NCBI RefSeq assembly: GCF_037975245.1
Contig: NC_092566.1
Span: 17,386,001-17,450,000 of the forward strand
Source of the DNA: Apostichopus japonicus
Lineage: Eukaryota; Echinodermata; Holothuroidea; Aspidochirotida; Stichopodidae
Length of the DNA: 64,000 nt
Reading direction: 5' to 3'
Shown here: positions 20,926 to 32,366 of the stretch, piece after piece
Layout of the letters: each line of letters starts with the position of its first letter
Position numbering within the stretch: the first letter of the stretch is position 1
Made by a program: the position numbers and the translations under genes
Notes under the pieces: model-generated
Told to the model about the DNA's origin: nothing
Seen by the model: the letters and a program-made list of their open reading frames with translations, nothing else
Databases searched by the model: none

Positions 20926-21450
20926 GGCAGAGGTAGGGAGAAGAGGAGAGGTAGGGAGAAGAGGAGAGGTAGAAAGCAGGGAAAGTTAGGGAGGAGGTGG
21001 AGGGGGAAGGTAGGGAGGGGTAGAGGAAGGGAGGGGGAGAGGTAGAGACAGTGGGAGGTAGGAAGAGTTACAGAGAGTGGGAGAGGTAGGGAGGGGGCAG
21101 AGGGAACAGAAGTCAGACTAACATCTAGTGGACTTGAAACTTGCTGTATGTTGGAGGAACCTCGCCCGTGTGGAAACCTAGACAGTGGGAGGTGGGGGGC
21201 CCCGACATTCATCTCCCCTGGTGTCAGTGGCCCTGTTTAATAAATGATTTCTTCATCTCCCATGTGGTTAGGGGAGGTAGGAGAGGGAGAGAGGTAGGGG
21301 AAGAGGTAGGAAGAGGTACAGAGAATGGGAGAGGTAGGAAGGGGGCAGAGGGAACAGTAGTCAGACTAACATCAAGTGGAGTGGAAACTTGGCAAAACTT
21401 GCTGCATGTTAGTGTGGGGGGGGGGGGCTCGACATTCCCTGTTTAATATA
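20926..21450. repeat. Purine-rich GAGAGGTAGGGAG repeats and tandem duplication
   Basis: 20926-21110 is nearly all purine, built on GAGAGGTAGGGAG. A segment with GTCAGACTAACATCTAGTGGA at about 21113 recurs with changes at about 21360 (offset 247), each copy preceded by GGGGGCAGAGGGAACAG. This is a diverged tandem duplication including purine tracts. Confidence 0.75.
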
Positions 21451-21545
21451 TGAGTTCTTCATGTCCCATATACCTTTAGTCACGAGACCCAGGTGTACAG
21501 TGTACTGTGTGGGGTTAGTCCAACAGGTACATGTTATGTACATGT

Positions 21546-21553
21546 GTTACTTT
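21546..21553. repeat. Target-site duplication, left (GTTACTTT)
   Basis: GTTACTTT lies just before CAGGGTTGGC and is repeated exactly at 22576-22583. Confidence 0.9.
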
Positions 21554-22575
21554 CAGGGTTGGCCGGTTTTTACCGGGCGGTTTTTACCGCCCGGTAAAAA
21601 CCAGGTTTTTACCGGGAGGTTTTCCCACCTATAAGTGGGAAAAACTGGGAAAAACCTCAAATTATATAGAATTCCTAAAATTTCATGTGGAACTTGTGGA
21701 GGAGCATAGAAACTACAAGAAAATGGCATCTTATGATAGGGGGTTAGGTTACATCCAAAGAACAGCCATGATCTATAACTTTGTGAGTTTACCAATTAGA
21801 CTATTATAAATTATTCAAATAAATAATATATTGGATGCTCAAATCAACCAACTTTATTTCCTATCGAGATGCATAATTCCATTTATAATCTAGAGAATGG
21901 ACAAGTATCAAACTGTTGGTGCCTCCTAGGGCTACGGTTCGTCATATTATACATGTCACATTGTCTTGTTACATATATATAATGCAACACCATCACAAAA
22001 ACATGGAAAGTGAGCAAACATATTCACAGTGTAACTTTTGCAAATCGCTCGCCAAGTAGATTGTGCGTTTAATACTTTAATTGGGCCCATGCGCCTTACA
22101 TAGTTTCAAAGCAGTTTCTATTGAGCCCCCTGGATTGAAGTTCACCTCAATAGACTGTTGCCTACTGTATTAATTGAATGAACCGTCTGAGCACATAATA
22201 GGCCTGAAGAATTTAGGAGGTGTGAGTGTCCCAGTGTAGACCTATAATGGTTTGGGCAATAAGCAATGCATACTTCTAAAGAGATCGTGACAGAATACAT
22301 GTGCAATATGAAAAATACTCTTTTTTCCACAAAAAGTAGAATTAGGTTGTGATAAAATAGCTCAAATGAAGCTAAGAAACTCCCATATTCAATAACATAT
22401 GCCTGTCATGAAACAATATCATGCCTACTGATGACCCTGCATATTACGGACAAGTAATAATAGTTTTCGAGACGGAGGCGGTTTTTACCGGTATTTACCA
22501 GTTTTTCCCGGTTTTTACCTGGTTTTTACCGCTTAATGGGAAAAACAGGTTTTTCCACGGAAAATGCCTACCCTG
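21554..22575. mobile_element. hAT-like transposon, about 1.0 kb, non-autonomous
   Basis: Ends CAGGGTTGGC and GCCTACCCTG are inverted repeats (9 of 10) flanked by the perfect 8-bp duplication GTTACTTT. Subterminal DNA at both ends is packed with GGTTTTTACC and TTTTTCC motifs. The left end has a perfect 14-bp inverted repeat (TTTTTACCGGGCGG, 6-base loop, complement). No open frame encodes a recognisable transposase, so it would depend on one in trans. Confidence 0.87.
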
Positions 22576-22583
22576 GTTACTTT
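22576..22583. repeat. Target-site duplication, right (GTTACTTT)
   Basis: Exact copy of 21546-21553. Confidence 0.9.
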
Positions 22584-24044
22584 AATTAGTAATTTGTGAC
22601 TTTCACTTAGTAACATCTATGTGCAGCTGCCCATTGTGAATTACGATGCTATATAAATTTTAAAAGGGGTTATATTGCAGGTCAGAGGGCAGTTGTAGTG
22701 AGACCTCCAGTAAAGCCATGTGAACACATTCTACACAACTCTTTTACCCTCTCCAAGCTGGATCCACAGAATGAATTAACTTACACCCATGGACAGACAG
22801 CATCCTTTGTTAGGAATATTACACTGTACATTTGCTTTTTCCAGGTTTTATGACTCTGACCTCTGTTGACCCCAGCTGTATTTTATTGAGAAATATAGGC
22901 CTATTCCACATGTCAAAGGTGATAAATAACAGGATGGTTGCGTGTAAAGCTTGTCCATGGTTTGTCACTGCCCTAATCTCAAGTTGGTGACAGCAGTAAT
23001 AATATTATAACCAGTAAATTCTGAATTCCTCAGATATGAATGTGGAGTGTGTGAGGAAAGAGTAGTGCTCTGCTTTGGCTTGAAATCAGAGGGGTGGGAT
23101 GTGGAGGAGGGGTAAAATAGCTTACTTTTTTTGTTTATTGTGAAGCGTTTTGATACTTTTGGTGATTAAGCGCTATATAAATGACGTATTTATTATGATG
23201 ATTACTTCATCATTATTTCTGATAAACATAGGATTAATGTAGATTTACGCCATTTCCAAAAGGGAGGGGGGGAGGGGGGGTGTACTAGCTTTGACTATCA
23301 GTTTTTTGTACTTAACATAGTATATTTTGTAATTCATATCGATCATTCACATTGTACATGATGTTTGCCATGCAAACTCTGTAGTGTCACTCAAGACTGA
23401 AACAAGGAAATTTCAAAGAAAGTAAAATATTTCAAAAAAAAATTTCCTCTGCCAGACATTGCTTGATATTTACTTCATTTTTTATGCCCGATGCAATTTT
23501 TTAATTTTTTATTTAACTTTTAGAGCGCATGTAAATAGAAGATAGGACTGGGATAAGAGTGTGTGGGAGAAGGAGGGCGGGGGGGTGGGTGAGTGGGCAT
23601 TGGAGATGGGCTGGATGTAAAGCGCCAATTAAAATTCAAACCTTTCAGATACTGCAGAGTGGGAAAATACCACCAACAAGAAGGTCTCCTGTACTGCAAA
23701 AATGTTACATGGAGTGTGAATTACGTACAGTACTGAGTGAAGAATATGATTACATCAGGACCTTATGAAATGATCAAGATAACATTTTGCGGGTTCAGAG
23801 GTTTGGGTACTACTTTCTGTGATTGGGGGTCACACAGGGAGATCTCAAAAAGCTGTTATTTGGTCTCCCATGACACCCATGAAATGGGGGAATTTGCTGG
23901 CAAAGTCCTTTATTACAATTAAACAGACAGGTGCTTATCCAACCATTTATCAACTTTAGCATTCCAGCAGGCTAGACAGATAACATTTTGACAACAAATT
24001 AATAACAGCTTTGATACTACTGAACTGCAGTACTGGATGTACAA
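22584..24044. other. Intergenic, one retroelement tail, otherwise unrecognised
   Basis: Contains the tail at 23132-23195 and a G-rich run at about 23263-23281. No gene seen. Confidence 0.5.
23132..23195 (+). mobile_element. Retroelement 3' tail
   Basis: GTGAAGCGTTTTGAT, then AAGCGCTATATAAATGACGT, then TATTTATTATGATGATT. This is the common metazoan LINE/SINE tail of an 'aagcg-tttga' motif, 'aagcgctatataaat' and an ATT-rich end. No coding portion is visible upstream. Confidence 0.5.
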
Positions 24045-24872
24045 CACATATACTGTATATGTACAGTAATACGATCATGTACTATAGCTACAAGGTAATA
24101 CTAGTAGCTGTGTACAGTAATATGATCATGTATTTAGTACTATAGTACTGTAGCTACTGTACACGGTAGTACTAGCTCTATGTAAAGTAATATGATCATG
24201 TACTGTACTACAGTATTGTAGCTACAGGGTAATACTACTTAGCTATGATCATGTACAGTATTACACTACTGTAGCTACAAGGTAACTAGGTATGTACAGT
24301 ACAGTAATATGATCATGTACTACATTACTGTAGCTACACGGTAGTACTAGTAGCTATGTACAGTAATACGATCATGTATTTAGTACTATAGTACTGTAGC
24401 TACTGTACACGGTAGTACTAGCTGTATGTAAAGTAATATGATCATGTACTGTACTACAGTATTGTAGCTACAGGGTAATACTACTTAGCTATGATCATGT
24501 ACAGTATTACACTACTGTAGCTACAAGGTAACTAGGTATGTACAGTACAGTAATATGATCATGTACTACATTACTGTAGCTACACGGTAGTACTAGTAGC
24601 TATGTACAGTAATACGATCATGTATTTAGAACTATAGTACTGGAGCTACAATGTAGTACTAGCAGCTATGTACAATAATATTGATCATGTACTACAGTAT
24701 TGTAGCTACATGGTAATACTACCTAGCTGTGTACAGCTATATGATCATGTACAGTTTTACATTACTGTAGCTACAAGGGCTTACTAGTAGCTCTATACAG
24801 TAATATGATCATGTACTACAGTACTATACTGTACTGTAGCTACAATGTAGTACTAGTAGCTATGTACAGTAG
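24045..24872. repeat. About 60-bp tandem repeat with 246-bp higher-order unit
   Basis: Repeats contain ATGATCATGTAC, ACTGTAGCTAC and GGTAGTACTAGTAGC, all rich in short palindromes (TGATCA, GTAC, GTAGCTAC). A longer pattern starting GATCATGTATTTAG occurs at 24124, 24370 and 24616, exactly 246 bp apart. The first two 246-bp blocks are nearly identical, so about four basic units were duplicated as a block. Confidence 0.88.
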
Positions 24873-26179
24873 TAAGATCACATATGATAGCTGGCATTCT
24901 GTATTAACATGCCGGGACATATGAGTTCACATGTACCATAATACATGACAGGATGTGTTGTCCAACTTGCCCTTGACCTACCAACATGTACTACTGTGTT
25001 CAGCTGTTCATTTGCCAATATTTTTTTTAGAATTTCACAATTTTCAAACCTTTTAAAAGTTCTGTCTGCAGAACATGATTAGCAAACACTATCTCCGATT
25101 AAAAGGAATGCCTTATAAAGTTCTTTTAGTCAATCGATAGGATATCAATTTGATTATTTCAGCTAAAATGCTAACCTGGTCACCGACTAGTCAAACCCAT
25201 AGAGGTTTTAATTTGCACTGCTAACAATTTAGGGTGGTGGTGGTGTGGGGGGTTTATTCTGCGGGCTAAAGCCTCCCTCCCCAGAAGCATAATTGCACCC
25301 ATTTTACATGAGTATTGCATGTACAGTAATAACTATAGGTTTGTACTGTACAAAACAACATAGAATAATCATAAAGAGTCTGTGTGTGACTACACTTAGT
25401 ACGTGCCATGGTTACCTGAACCACAGAAACAAACATAGATGGTTATGAAATATAAAAGAAAGGAGGGTAAATTTACAAGTGTTCCTCATGTGATGGAATT
25501 TTAACTTCACTCTGATAGGGACTTGAGTACCTTATGTTACCAATGATGGGGTGTGAAACTGACAAGGCTTGAACTCCAGGTCAAAGGGCAAAGGGGAGAA
25601 TTCTTCAGGTGCGCAACCGTATCCCACAGACATGAAACTAGGGAATAAAACTGATCCGTTCAGTTGATTCCCACAGTAGCTGTGCCTGATGCGTTTGAGC
25701 AGCGGTTTCTTTGCTAATTTTCTGTAAGTACTTTGTTGCCGATTTTACAGCCCTTCCTTCCTGCCTGCAAAGTGTGCAGGTGTTACATACTGTAGCTGTG
25801 CTCCACATGTGTTGAGTAGCATTTGGGGGGGGGGGGAGGGTGGGGCGCTAATTTACTGTTACTGCAGTAACTTAATGTTGGGCAAGCTCTACCTTCTGTT
25901 CTGCAAAGTGTTCAGTGTTTCACGAACAGGGAGAGCTGCGCTTGTGTTCGGGAGAAGCTCTGTGCTAATTTAATTATCAACCGTGCAATACAGTAGATTG
26001 TGAATCAGTTCCCGAGTATAAATATCTGCATACATAGTCACAAACACAAATCGTGGTCATCTACTGAGCATTAATGATAGATCTGATGTCTGTTGCAAAT
26101 CCCAAAGACTCCCATGACCCAGTTGGGAAACCTTTTCTATATACATACTTTCATGTACAGAATTTTTAAGTAGTATGAA
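24873..26179. other. Intergenic, nothing recognised
   Basis: A 12-base G run at 25825-25836. No gene or repeat supported. Confidence 0.5.
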
Positions 26180-26390
26180 TGTCATGTATGATGTTTCTAT
26201 CAGATAATGATTAGGAACTGTTTGTACTGTTAGTTAGAGTGCTTCAAAGCAGGATGTGGGAGGACAGTATAGAGTGGTATTAGCATTAGAGTCAGATCAA
26301 GGTTAGGAACTGTTCATACTGTTAGTATGACTGCTTTGAAGCATGATATCTGGGGACAGTGGGTTTATTATATACTTAGGAATTTGTCCC
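26180..26390. repeat. Second locus of the 92-bp minisatellite element
   Basis: TAGGAACTG begins units at 26212 and 26304 (92 bp apart). The left flank (AGTATGAAT ... GTTTCTATCA) and right flank (TTTGTCCCAACT) match the flanks of the six-unit array at 3793-4345, so a whole element is shared, differing in copy number. Confidence 0.85.
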
Positions 26391-26657
26391 AACTCTCTGA
26401 CATCGTTAACTTGCTGACACCATTCTTGATGTATCATTAGTTTGTAAATAACTGTTGAAATGTTAACCAAATACAAAGATCTATGAGTTTTTTCCCATTA
26501 AATTGGACTTCAAAAGCCCTGTGAAAGGAGCAGACTTTGTTACATACTCCTTCAGTTATGGCATATATAGGCCCCTACAGGTATGGCATTGTTTTGGAGG
26601 AATGCAGACCTTCATACTGTAGTTACAGCTATATCGATCATGTTACAGTATTTACAA

Positions 26658-26905
26658 TTTAATAATTATAATAATAATAATAATAATAATAAATGAGACT
26701 TATAAAGCGCCAAATCAGTAGACAAAAGTCACTGCTCAAGGCGCTTTACAAAGAGAGCAGATTAATTTACAAAAGAACAAGTGAAAAGATGGGTCTTAAG
26801 TAGACTTTTGAATGTAGAAAATTTAGAGCATGTTCGAATGTGATCTGGTAACTTGTTCCAGAGATAAAAGCTTGTTGTGTTCAAGGTGGTCAGTATTTGC
26901 CCCAG
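26658..26905 (-). pseudogene. 5'-truncated non-LTR retrotransposon 3' end
   Basis: On the minus strand a reading frame ending in a TAA at 26762-26764 encodes YLWNKLPDHIR, then FKSLLKTHLF, the C-terminal signature of CR1/L2/Jockey-like reverse transcriptases. After the stop come GTAAAGCGCCTTGAG and TTGGCGCTTTATAA, then an ATT repeat tail at 26658-26692. Only the last 45-50 codons are present, a typical dead 5'-truncated insertion. Confidence 0.75.
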
Positions 26906-29900
26906 AATGGATAATGCTAAAATTTGCTAAAACTTGAAAAATTCCAAAAGTACATTTTTATATTCGATATATATGTATGTATTCGGAAATATTGAGGAGT
27001 AGTCAGTGAGAAAATGTAATATCTTTACAACTGAGGACGGAAACATCTGTTTCATGGTGGCATCAAAAATGTTCATTGCTACTGTGGACCATGAGGTTAC
27101 CATAATCAGACATTCCATGTTTATTACGGGGCAACATCAATGACCCTGGAAATGTGAAGACCTTTTTAAACCTTTTTAAATCGTCTTTGTGTCTGTTGCT
27201 ATTAACCCAAACCTGGATGGATTAAAAACTAATTGGATATGTTTCCTTCCAGGCTTCCATTATCCCACAGTGCAAGCTCCTTTTTGAACTCTGAAAGGAA
27301 ATAATCCAGATTATCTGCTCCGTAGGTTGGTGGTGCCATACTCTGAATTGGAAATTTATGACTGTAGTAGGCCAGTTACATGTCAGCCAGTTACAGAGTT
27401 GTTGACAATTCATAATCATGGATGTTAATTATGAATCTAGGAGACTGACTTCGGTCAGCTTGCGGCTTTGATAAGACAATGATGGCTTCTTCGCGAGCTC
27501 CTGCTTGCAGGAGGATCTAAAATACATAGTGGACCTACTCGAATATTAATATCACTGATCACTGTCAAATTACCGCTGCCACAGCTGTTGCAACTTTGAA
27601 GATATTGTACGTGTATGTAAAGTTCACCTGTACAGTGTCCGGTAAATTCTGTTTCCAGTTTCCCCCCAATGGGGTTAAAACCTTTGTATGAGGAAGTACA
27701 GACTTACTTATAGATCTACCTGTGGTCCAGAATTAACATAAATAATCATGTAAGGGCAGCTGCTGGTTGGAACTGCAAACATGTGAGAATGCAATGCCTC
27801 TTAAAAGTAGGGCTCCTCATGATCAATGCAAATAGACTGCACCATAATGAAATATGACAATGCAAGGTGACACCAAAAACACAAAAGGATAAGAAAAGGG
27901 GTGTTCCTTCCCAGTTTATGCCCCTCCCCCATCCATCCCCCACCCCATCAAACCACAATCCTCGGTGTCTGCGTGAATTTCTGAAAGAGCCACCTAGGGT
28001 AGGAGAGGAGCACTGTGGACTTTAAGCAAGTAGGCACATGGAGAGTTCCCCCACCCCCCCCTCCCCATGCCCTCTCTTTTAATAACATAATTCTTGGTTA
28101 AAATTACTATATATGGCCATTGTATGGTGTAGTTACCCATACTGTATAAAATTTACTTCATTCCCCTCTGACAATATGCACTTTGATCTACCCATGACTA
28201 CAAACTGGTAAAAGTTCTTGCACTGCCCCCCACCCCGCTAGTGACCATCTTAGGTCCCTCCCCCCCTCTCCTCTTCCTTCCAAATCTACAGTTCAGAAGT
28301 CCTATAGTGTTTTTTTCTGTTTGACAGAGACCTGTAGCCAGGTTTTCACCTGATGTAATTCCTAGCAATATGAGATGGAGGCTCTGGATTTCTCTAATTT
28401 TACTTTTTACTAATTTTTATAAGAAAGTAAAAATATGAAATGCAAACTTATCAGTAATGTAGTGTTTATATCAGTCAGCTGTGTGTGACTGTTCACATAA
28501 GACACATTGTGTTAAACACCACCATCGATCCCAGGAAATACACACACAGCTTGCTACTGTCGGTAATTAGACACTAGTGTACAGTCAGTTCATACAGCTG
28601 CGGTCAATACCCACAGCACAGTATACAAACGATACAGCGATGGACATCTCAGGTCTAGCTAAAGATAACAAGGTATCAGGTTTCATTATGGTCTGCATTT
28701 TGTAGCGACACGCACAAAACGTCACTTGCAAGCAACAGAAAGTTAACTTTTCAGATGGCCGCACGCGGTTTGGGGCGAGTCTTCAATGTCTTTAAACTTT
28801 CAGTAATGGAATAATTATACCAGTCAGTGTTTGACTGTTGACATAAGATACATTGAGCCTCAGTAACTTTCATTTCATGCTGCTCAATAAATCGGGAACC
28901 TTTTGACAGAAGTTCTAAAGTTGAGGGCCTTCTAATTGTAACATTCTTGACAACTAATCTGGTCTTATAATGATCTAGTGAGATTACTCATGTATGCATC
29001 TGGTTCTAGTGCTTTTCACAGTAATTATCCTGCATACAGCTGTACTTCAAAACGTGTATGTATTCAGAGACAAGTGCATTGCAGTATAGTACAGTACATA
29101 CAAACAAGAAAACAAGAATACAAAGGAGAAATTAAAAGAAAAATTATAAAGAAAGGTTGATTAAGCTCGTGGTGACTCAGTTTCACCAAAGGTACAGTTC
29201 TCGTTTAAATGGTATTTAATCACAAATTAACAAAATTTTAAAAAAGAGTGCGAAGAAAAGGTGATAGTAAACTGCCTATAGAGAAACAGTGCTGGGGGAG
29301 GGTGAGGGGGTGTTACAGTGTGTGTGTAACAATGGGAGATAATTATTAGTGGAGGTGAACAGGAAAGAAAGGGGATAAGGAAGGAGAACCTGTGAATGTT
29401 GATTGAAAAATTTAAACAGTGCACATTCTAGTTTATAATGAACACAAGGTTGTTAAATTGGCTTCCTTGTTGGCTGCTGCATAGTCAGTTAATATATCTA
29501 ATGATGACTGCATAGGGGTCAGTTCTACTGAACTAATTCTTTCAACACTTTATATATCAAGCCTCTCACACCAATAGAAGGAGAGGAAAGTGTTGGGAGA
29601 GTAGTAGTGTTGAGTTACAGTGCATCTGGTGCATCCCTGGTTACAGAGATCAAAGCTATTAGCTTTTAGAAAGGTCATCTTTTGAGGTCATTTAGTGTTG
29701 ATTGTTTGATTACCTTCCTATTGATATTTGACCCACTTTCATATTTTGCTACCAGTATCCCATATCTTGTGGGGTGTACAGTATATATTTAGTAACAATA
29801 TTTGTAGAGATTTTGCAACTAGATTTCATGAAAAGAGGTCAGGCAGAAACATTTTGACATGTTTCTACTGTAGTATGAATTTGAAACAGTGGCTGAACTT

Positions 29901-30046
29901 TGCTGGAAAGATGACTCACCTGGTGGTCTGTTTGCTGGATGGTACAAGGAAGTGGCCATTTAGAAATGGTGACTGGTTGATGGTACTGTTGACCAGCTAT
30001 CAACCAGCCAGTTAGAGGGAACTGCTTTCATAACAGTGCTGCCATA
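26906..30046. other. Intergenic, about 3.1 kb, nothing coding
   Basis: A diverged duplication is visible: CAGTAATGTAGTG...GTGACTGTTCACATAAGA (about 28453-28507) resembles 28801-28860 (GACTGTTGACATAAGA). Otherwise no repeat, gene or RNA is supported. Confidence 0.5.
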
Positions 30047-30645
30047 AAACAAGCGGGCATTGTGCCAAGGAAGTAGCTGCCTACAAGAGGGAGTTGTGCC
30101 AAGGAAGTACTGTAGCTCTGCCCTCCGAGAGGGAGCTGCCCCTAGGAAGTAGCTGCCACACAAGAGGGTGTTGCGCCAGGAAAGTAGCTGCCTACAAGAG
30201 GGAGCTGCCCCTAGGAAAAGCTGCCCTCCGAGAGGGAGTTGTCGCAAGGAGGTAGCTGCCTAGAAGAGGGAGGTGCTCCTAGGGAGTAGCTGCCTGCAAG
30301 AGGGGTCTTCCCCTAGGAATAGCTGCCCTCTGAGAGGGAGCTGCACCTAGGAATGTAGCTGCCCTCCGAGAGAGAGGGAGCTGCCCCTAGGCATAGCTGC
30401 CCTCCGAGAGGGTGATGTCGCAAGGAAATAGCTGCCCTCCGAGAGGGAGCTGCCCAGAAGTAGCTGCCTGCAAGGAGGGAGTTGTCCCAAGGAAGTAGCT
30501 TCAAAGAAGAGGGGGCTGCCCCTAGGGAGTAGCTGCCTGTAAGAGGGGGCTGCCCCTAGGGAGTAGCTGCCTGTAAGAGGGGGGTGCCCCTAGGAATAGC
30601 TGCCCTCTGAGAGGGAGTTGTCCCAAGGAAGTAGCTTGCCCTTTC
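30047..30645. repeat. About 34-bp minisatellite, GTAGCTGCC...GAGAGGGAG
   Basis: Units alternate between two types, GTAGCTGCCTACAAGAGGGAG and AGCTGCCCTCCGAGAGGGAG, followed by CTGCCCCTAGGAA or TTGTCCCAAGGAA. The second type holds CCCTCcgAGAGGG, an imperfect palindrome. About 17 units of slightly varying length. Confidence 0.88.
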
Positions 30646-31499
30646 AAAGATGATGTCTTCCAGTTTCTACAACAATAAACAAAAAATTGTCCATGTTGAG
30701 GAAAATATCAGTTTGAAAACATTTTCCTTCATAGTACATTTATAAGGTTAAAGTAAACACTCAGCCTTGAATTAGCATTTTGGATCTCAACATCCAGCCC
30801 TGTATTTGTGTTTACCTGTGTCTGGTACATGTGGCAAGCTTTAATAGCAATAATTGTGACCCTTGCCTCACCTCACCTCACCAAAATGTATGATGTATTC
30901 TGAAACATAAAAAATAGTTTTTACATAACAATATCAATCTTTCCTTAAAATACAAAGTCTAAATTATGTCCTTTGCATTTCTTGAGAAAACTAAGTTTTT
31001 ACGCTTCTGTGACAAACATCAGAATAACAGACAGCTGTGCAGGCTACAGTTGTCTACTCTTGAACATGGATAGTAGCTTGTCTGCTACGGTCTGAGAAAA
31101 TGCGAAGAGACGTTCATTTTTATGCTTGATTTCTTTCACATTGTCTCGCTTTTCTGGCAATCGGTCTCCAATCGAATGCTATCGGCAACCCCAAACACAG
31201 TAATTATTTCCTCTTTCGACTCTTCACAGGATGTAAGGAAAAGAAATAGACCCGCCATTGATGTCACTGGGTTCGTGGAGATCATTCCAACAGCTGAGCA
31301 TTGATAAGTACATGTAGCCACACTGTTCTTTGCACTGGCCTTCCCCGATCATCGGATATATTACACACCACACTCATCAGTCGTACTACCAGGAGCCCGG
31401 TGGACTCGCTGACACGAGGGAATTTATTGGGAGAGGTTTACGTAGCTGAGGAGGTGCACCTCGTGGGATCCAGATCATGGATGCAGTATGAACATGGTG
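30646..31499. other. Intergenic, nothing recognised
   Basis: 31120-31500 is less AT-rich and has short open frames on both strands, but no family match or splice pattern that I can support. Confidence 0.4.
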
Positions 31500-31728
31500 A
31501 CTACAGTGGAGAACCAGGTGAGGTTGTTTTAATTATTATAAATAAATAGTAAATAAATGAGGACACTATAACTAGACAAAGGGGACAGATCTCTGGTTTT
31601 GACGTCTAAACTTAACTGATGACAGTGGAGAACCAGGTGAGGTTGTTTTTATTAATTATAAATAAATAATAAATAAGGAAACAAGACTGGACATAGAGGA
31701 CAGATCTCTGGTTTAGACTAGTTACTAA
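31500..31728. repeat. Two-unit tandem duplication of about 119 bp
   Basis: GACTACAGTGGAGAACCAGGTGAGG at about 31499 recurs as GATGACAGTGGAGAACCAGG at about 31618. Both are followed by a TAAATAAATA stretch and GGACAGATCTCTGGTTT. Confidence 0.8.
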
Positions 31729-31737
31729 ACTGTTGTA

Positions 31738-32366
31738 CCAAAGCCAACATAGTAAGGTAGCTGTCACATAACTCGGCCAACATAGTAAGGTAACTGTCAC
31801 ATAACTCAGCCAACATAGTAAGGTAGCTGTCACATAATTGGCCAACATAGTAAGGTAGCTGTCACATCACTTGGTCAACATAGTAAGGTAGCTGTCACAT
31901 CACTTGGCCAACATAGTAAGGTAGCGGTCACATTACTCAGCCAACATAGTAAGGTAGCTGTCACATAATTGGCCAACATAGTAAGGTAGCTGTCACATAA
32001 TTGGCCAACATAGTACGATAGCTGTCACGTTACTTGGCCAACATAGTAAGGTAGCTGTCACATTACTCAGCCAACATAGTAAGGTAGCTGTCACATAATT
32101 GGCCAACATAGTAAGGTAGCTGTCACATCACTTGGCCAACATAGTAAGGTAGCTGTCACATTACTCAGCCAACATAGTAATGTAGCTGTCACATAATTGG
32201 CCAACATAGTAAGGTAGCTGTCACATAATTGGCCAACATAGTAAGGTAGCTGTCACATCACTTGGCCAACATAGTAAGGTAGCTGTCACGTTACTTGGCC
32301 AACATAGTAAGGTAGCTGTCACATTACTTGGCCAACATAGTAAGGTAGCTGTCACATTACTCAGTA
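31738..32366. repeat. 32-33 bp minisatellite, about 19 units
   Basis: Unit core GCCAACATAGTAAGGTAGCT followed by GTCACAT and a variable 6-8 bases (AACTCG, AATTG, CACTTG, TACTCA). The order of the variable ends forms a recurring pattern, suggesting multi-unit duplications. Confidence 0.92.
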
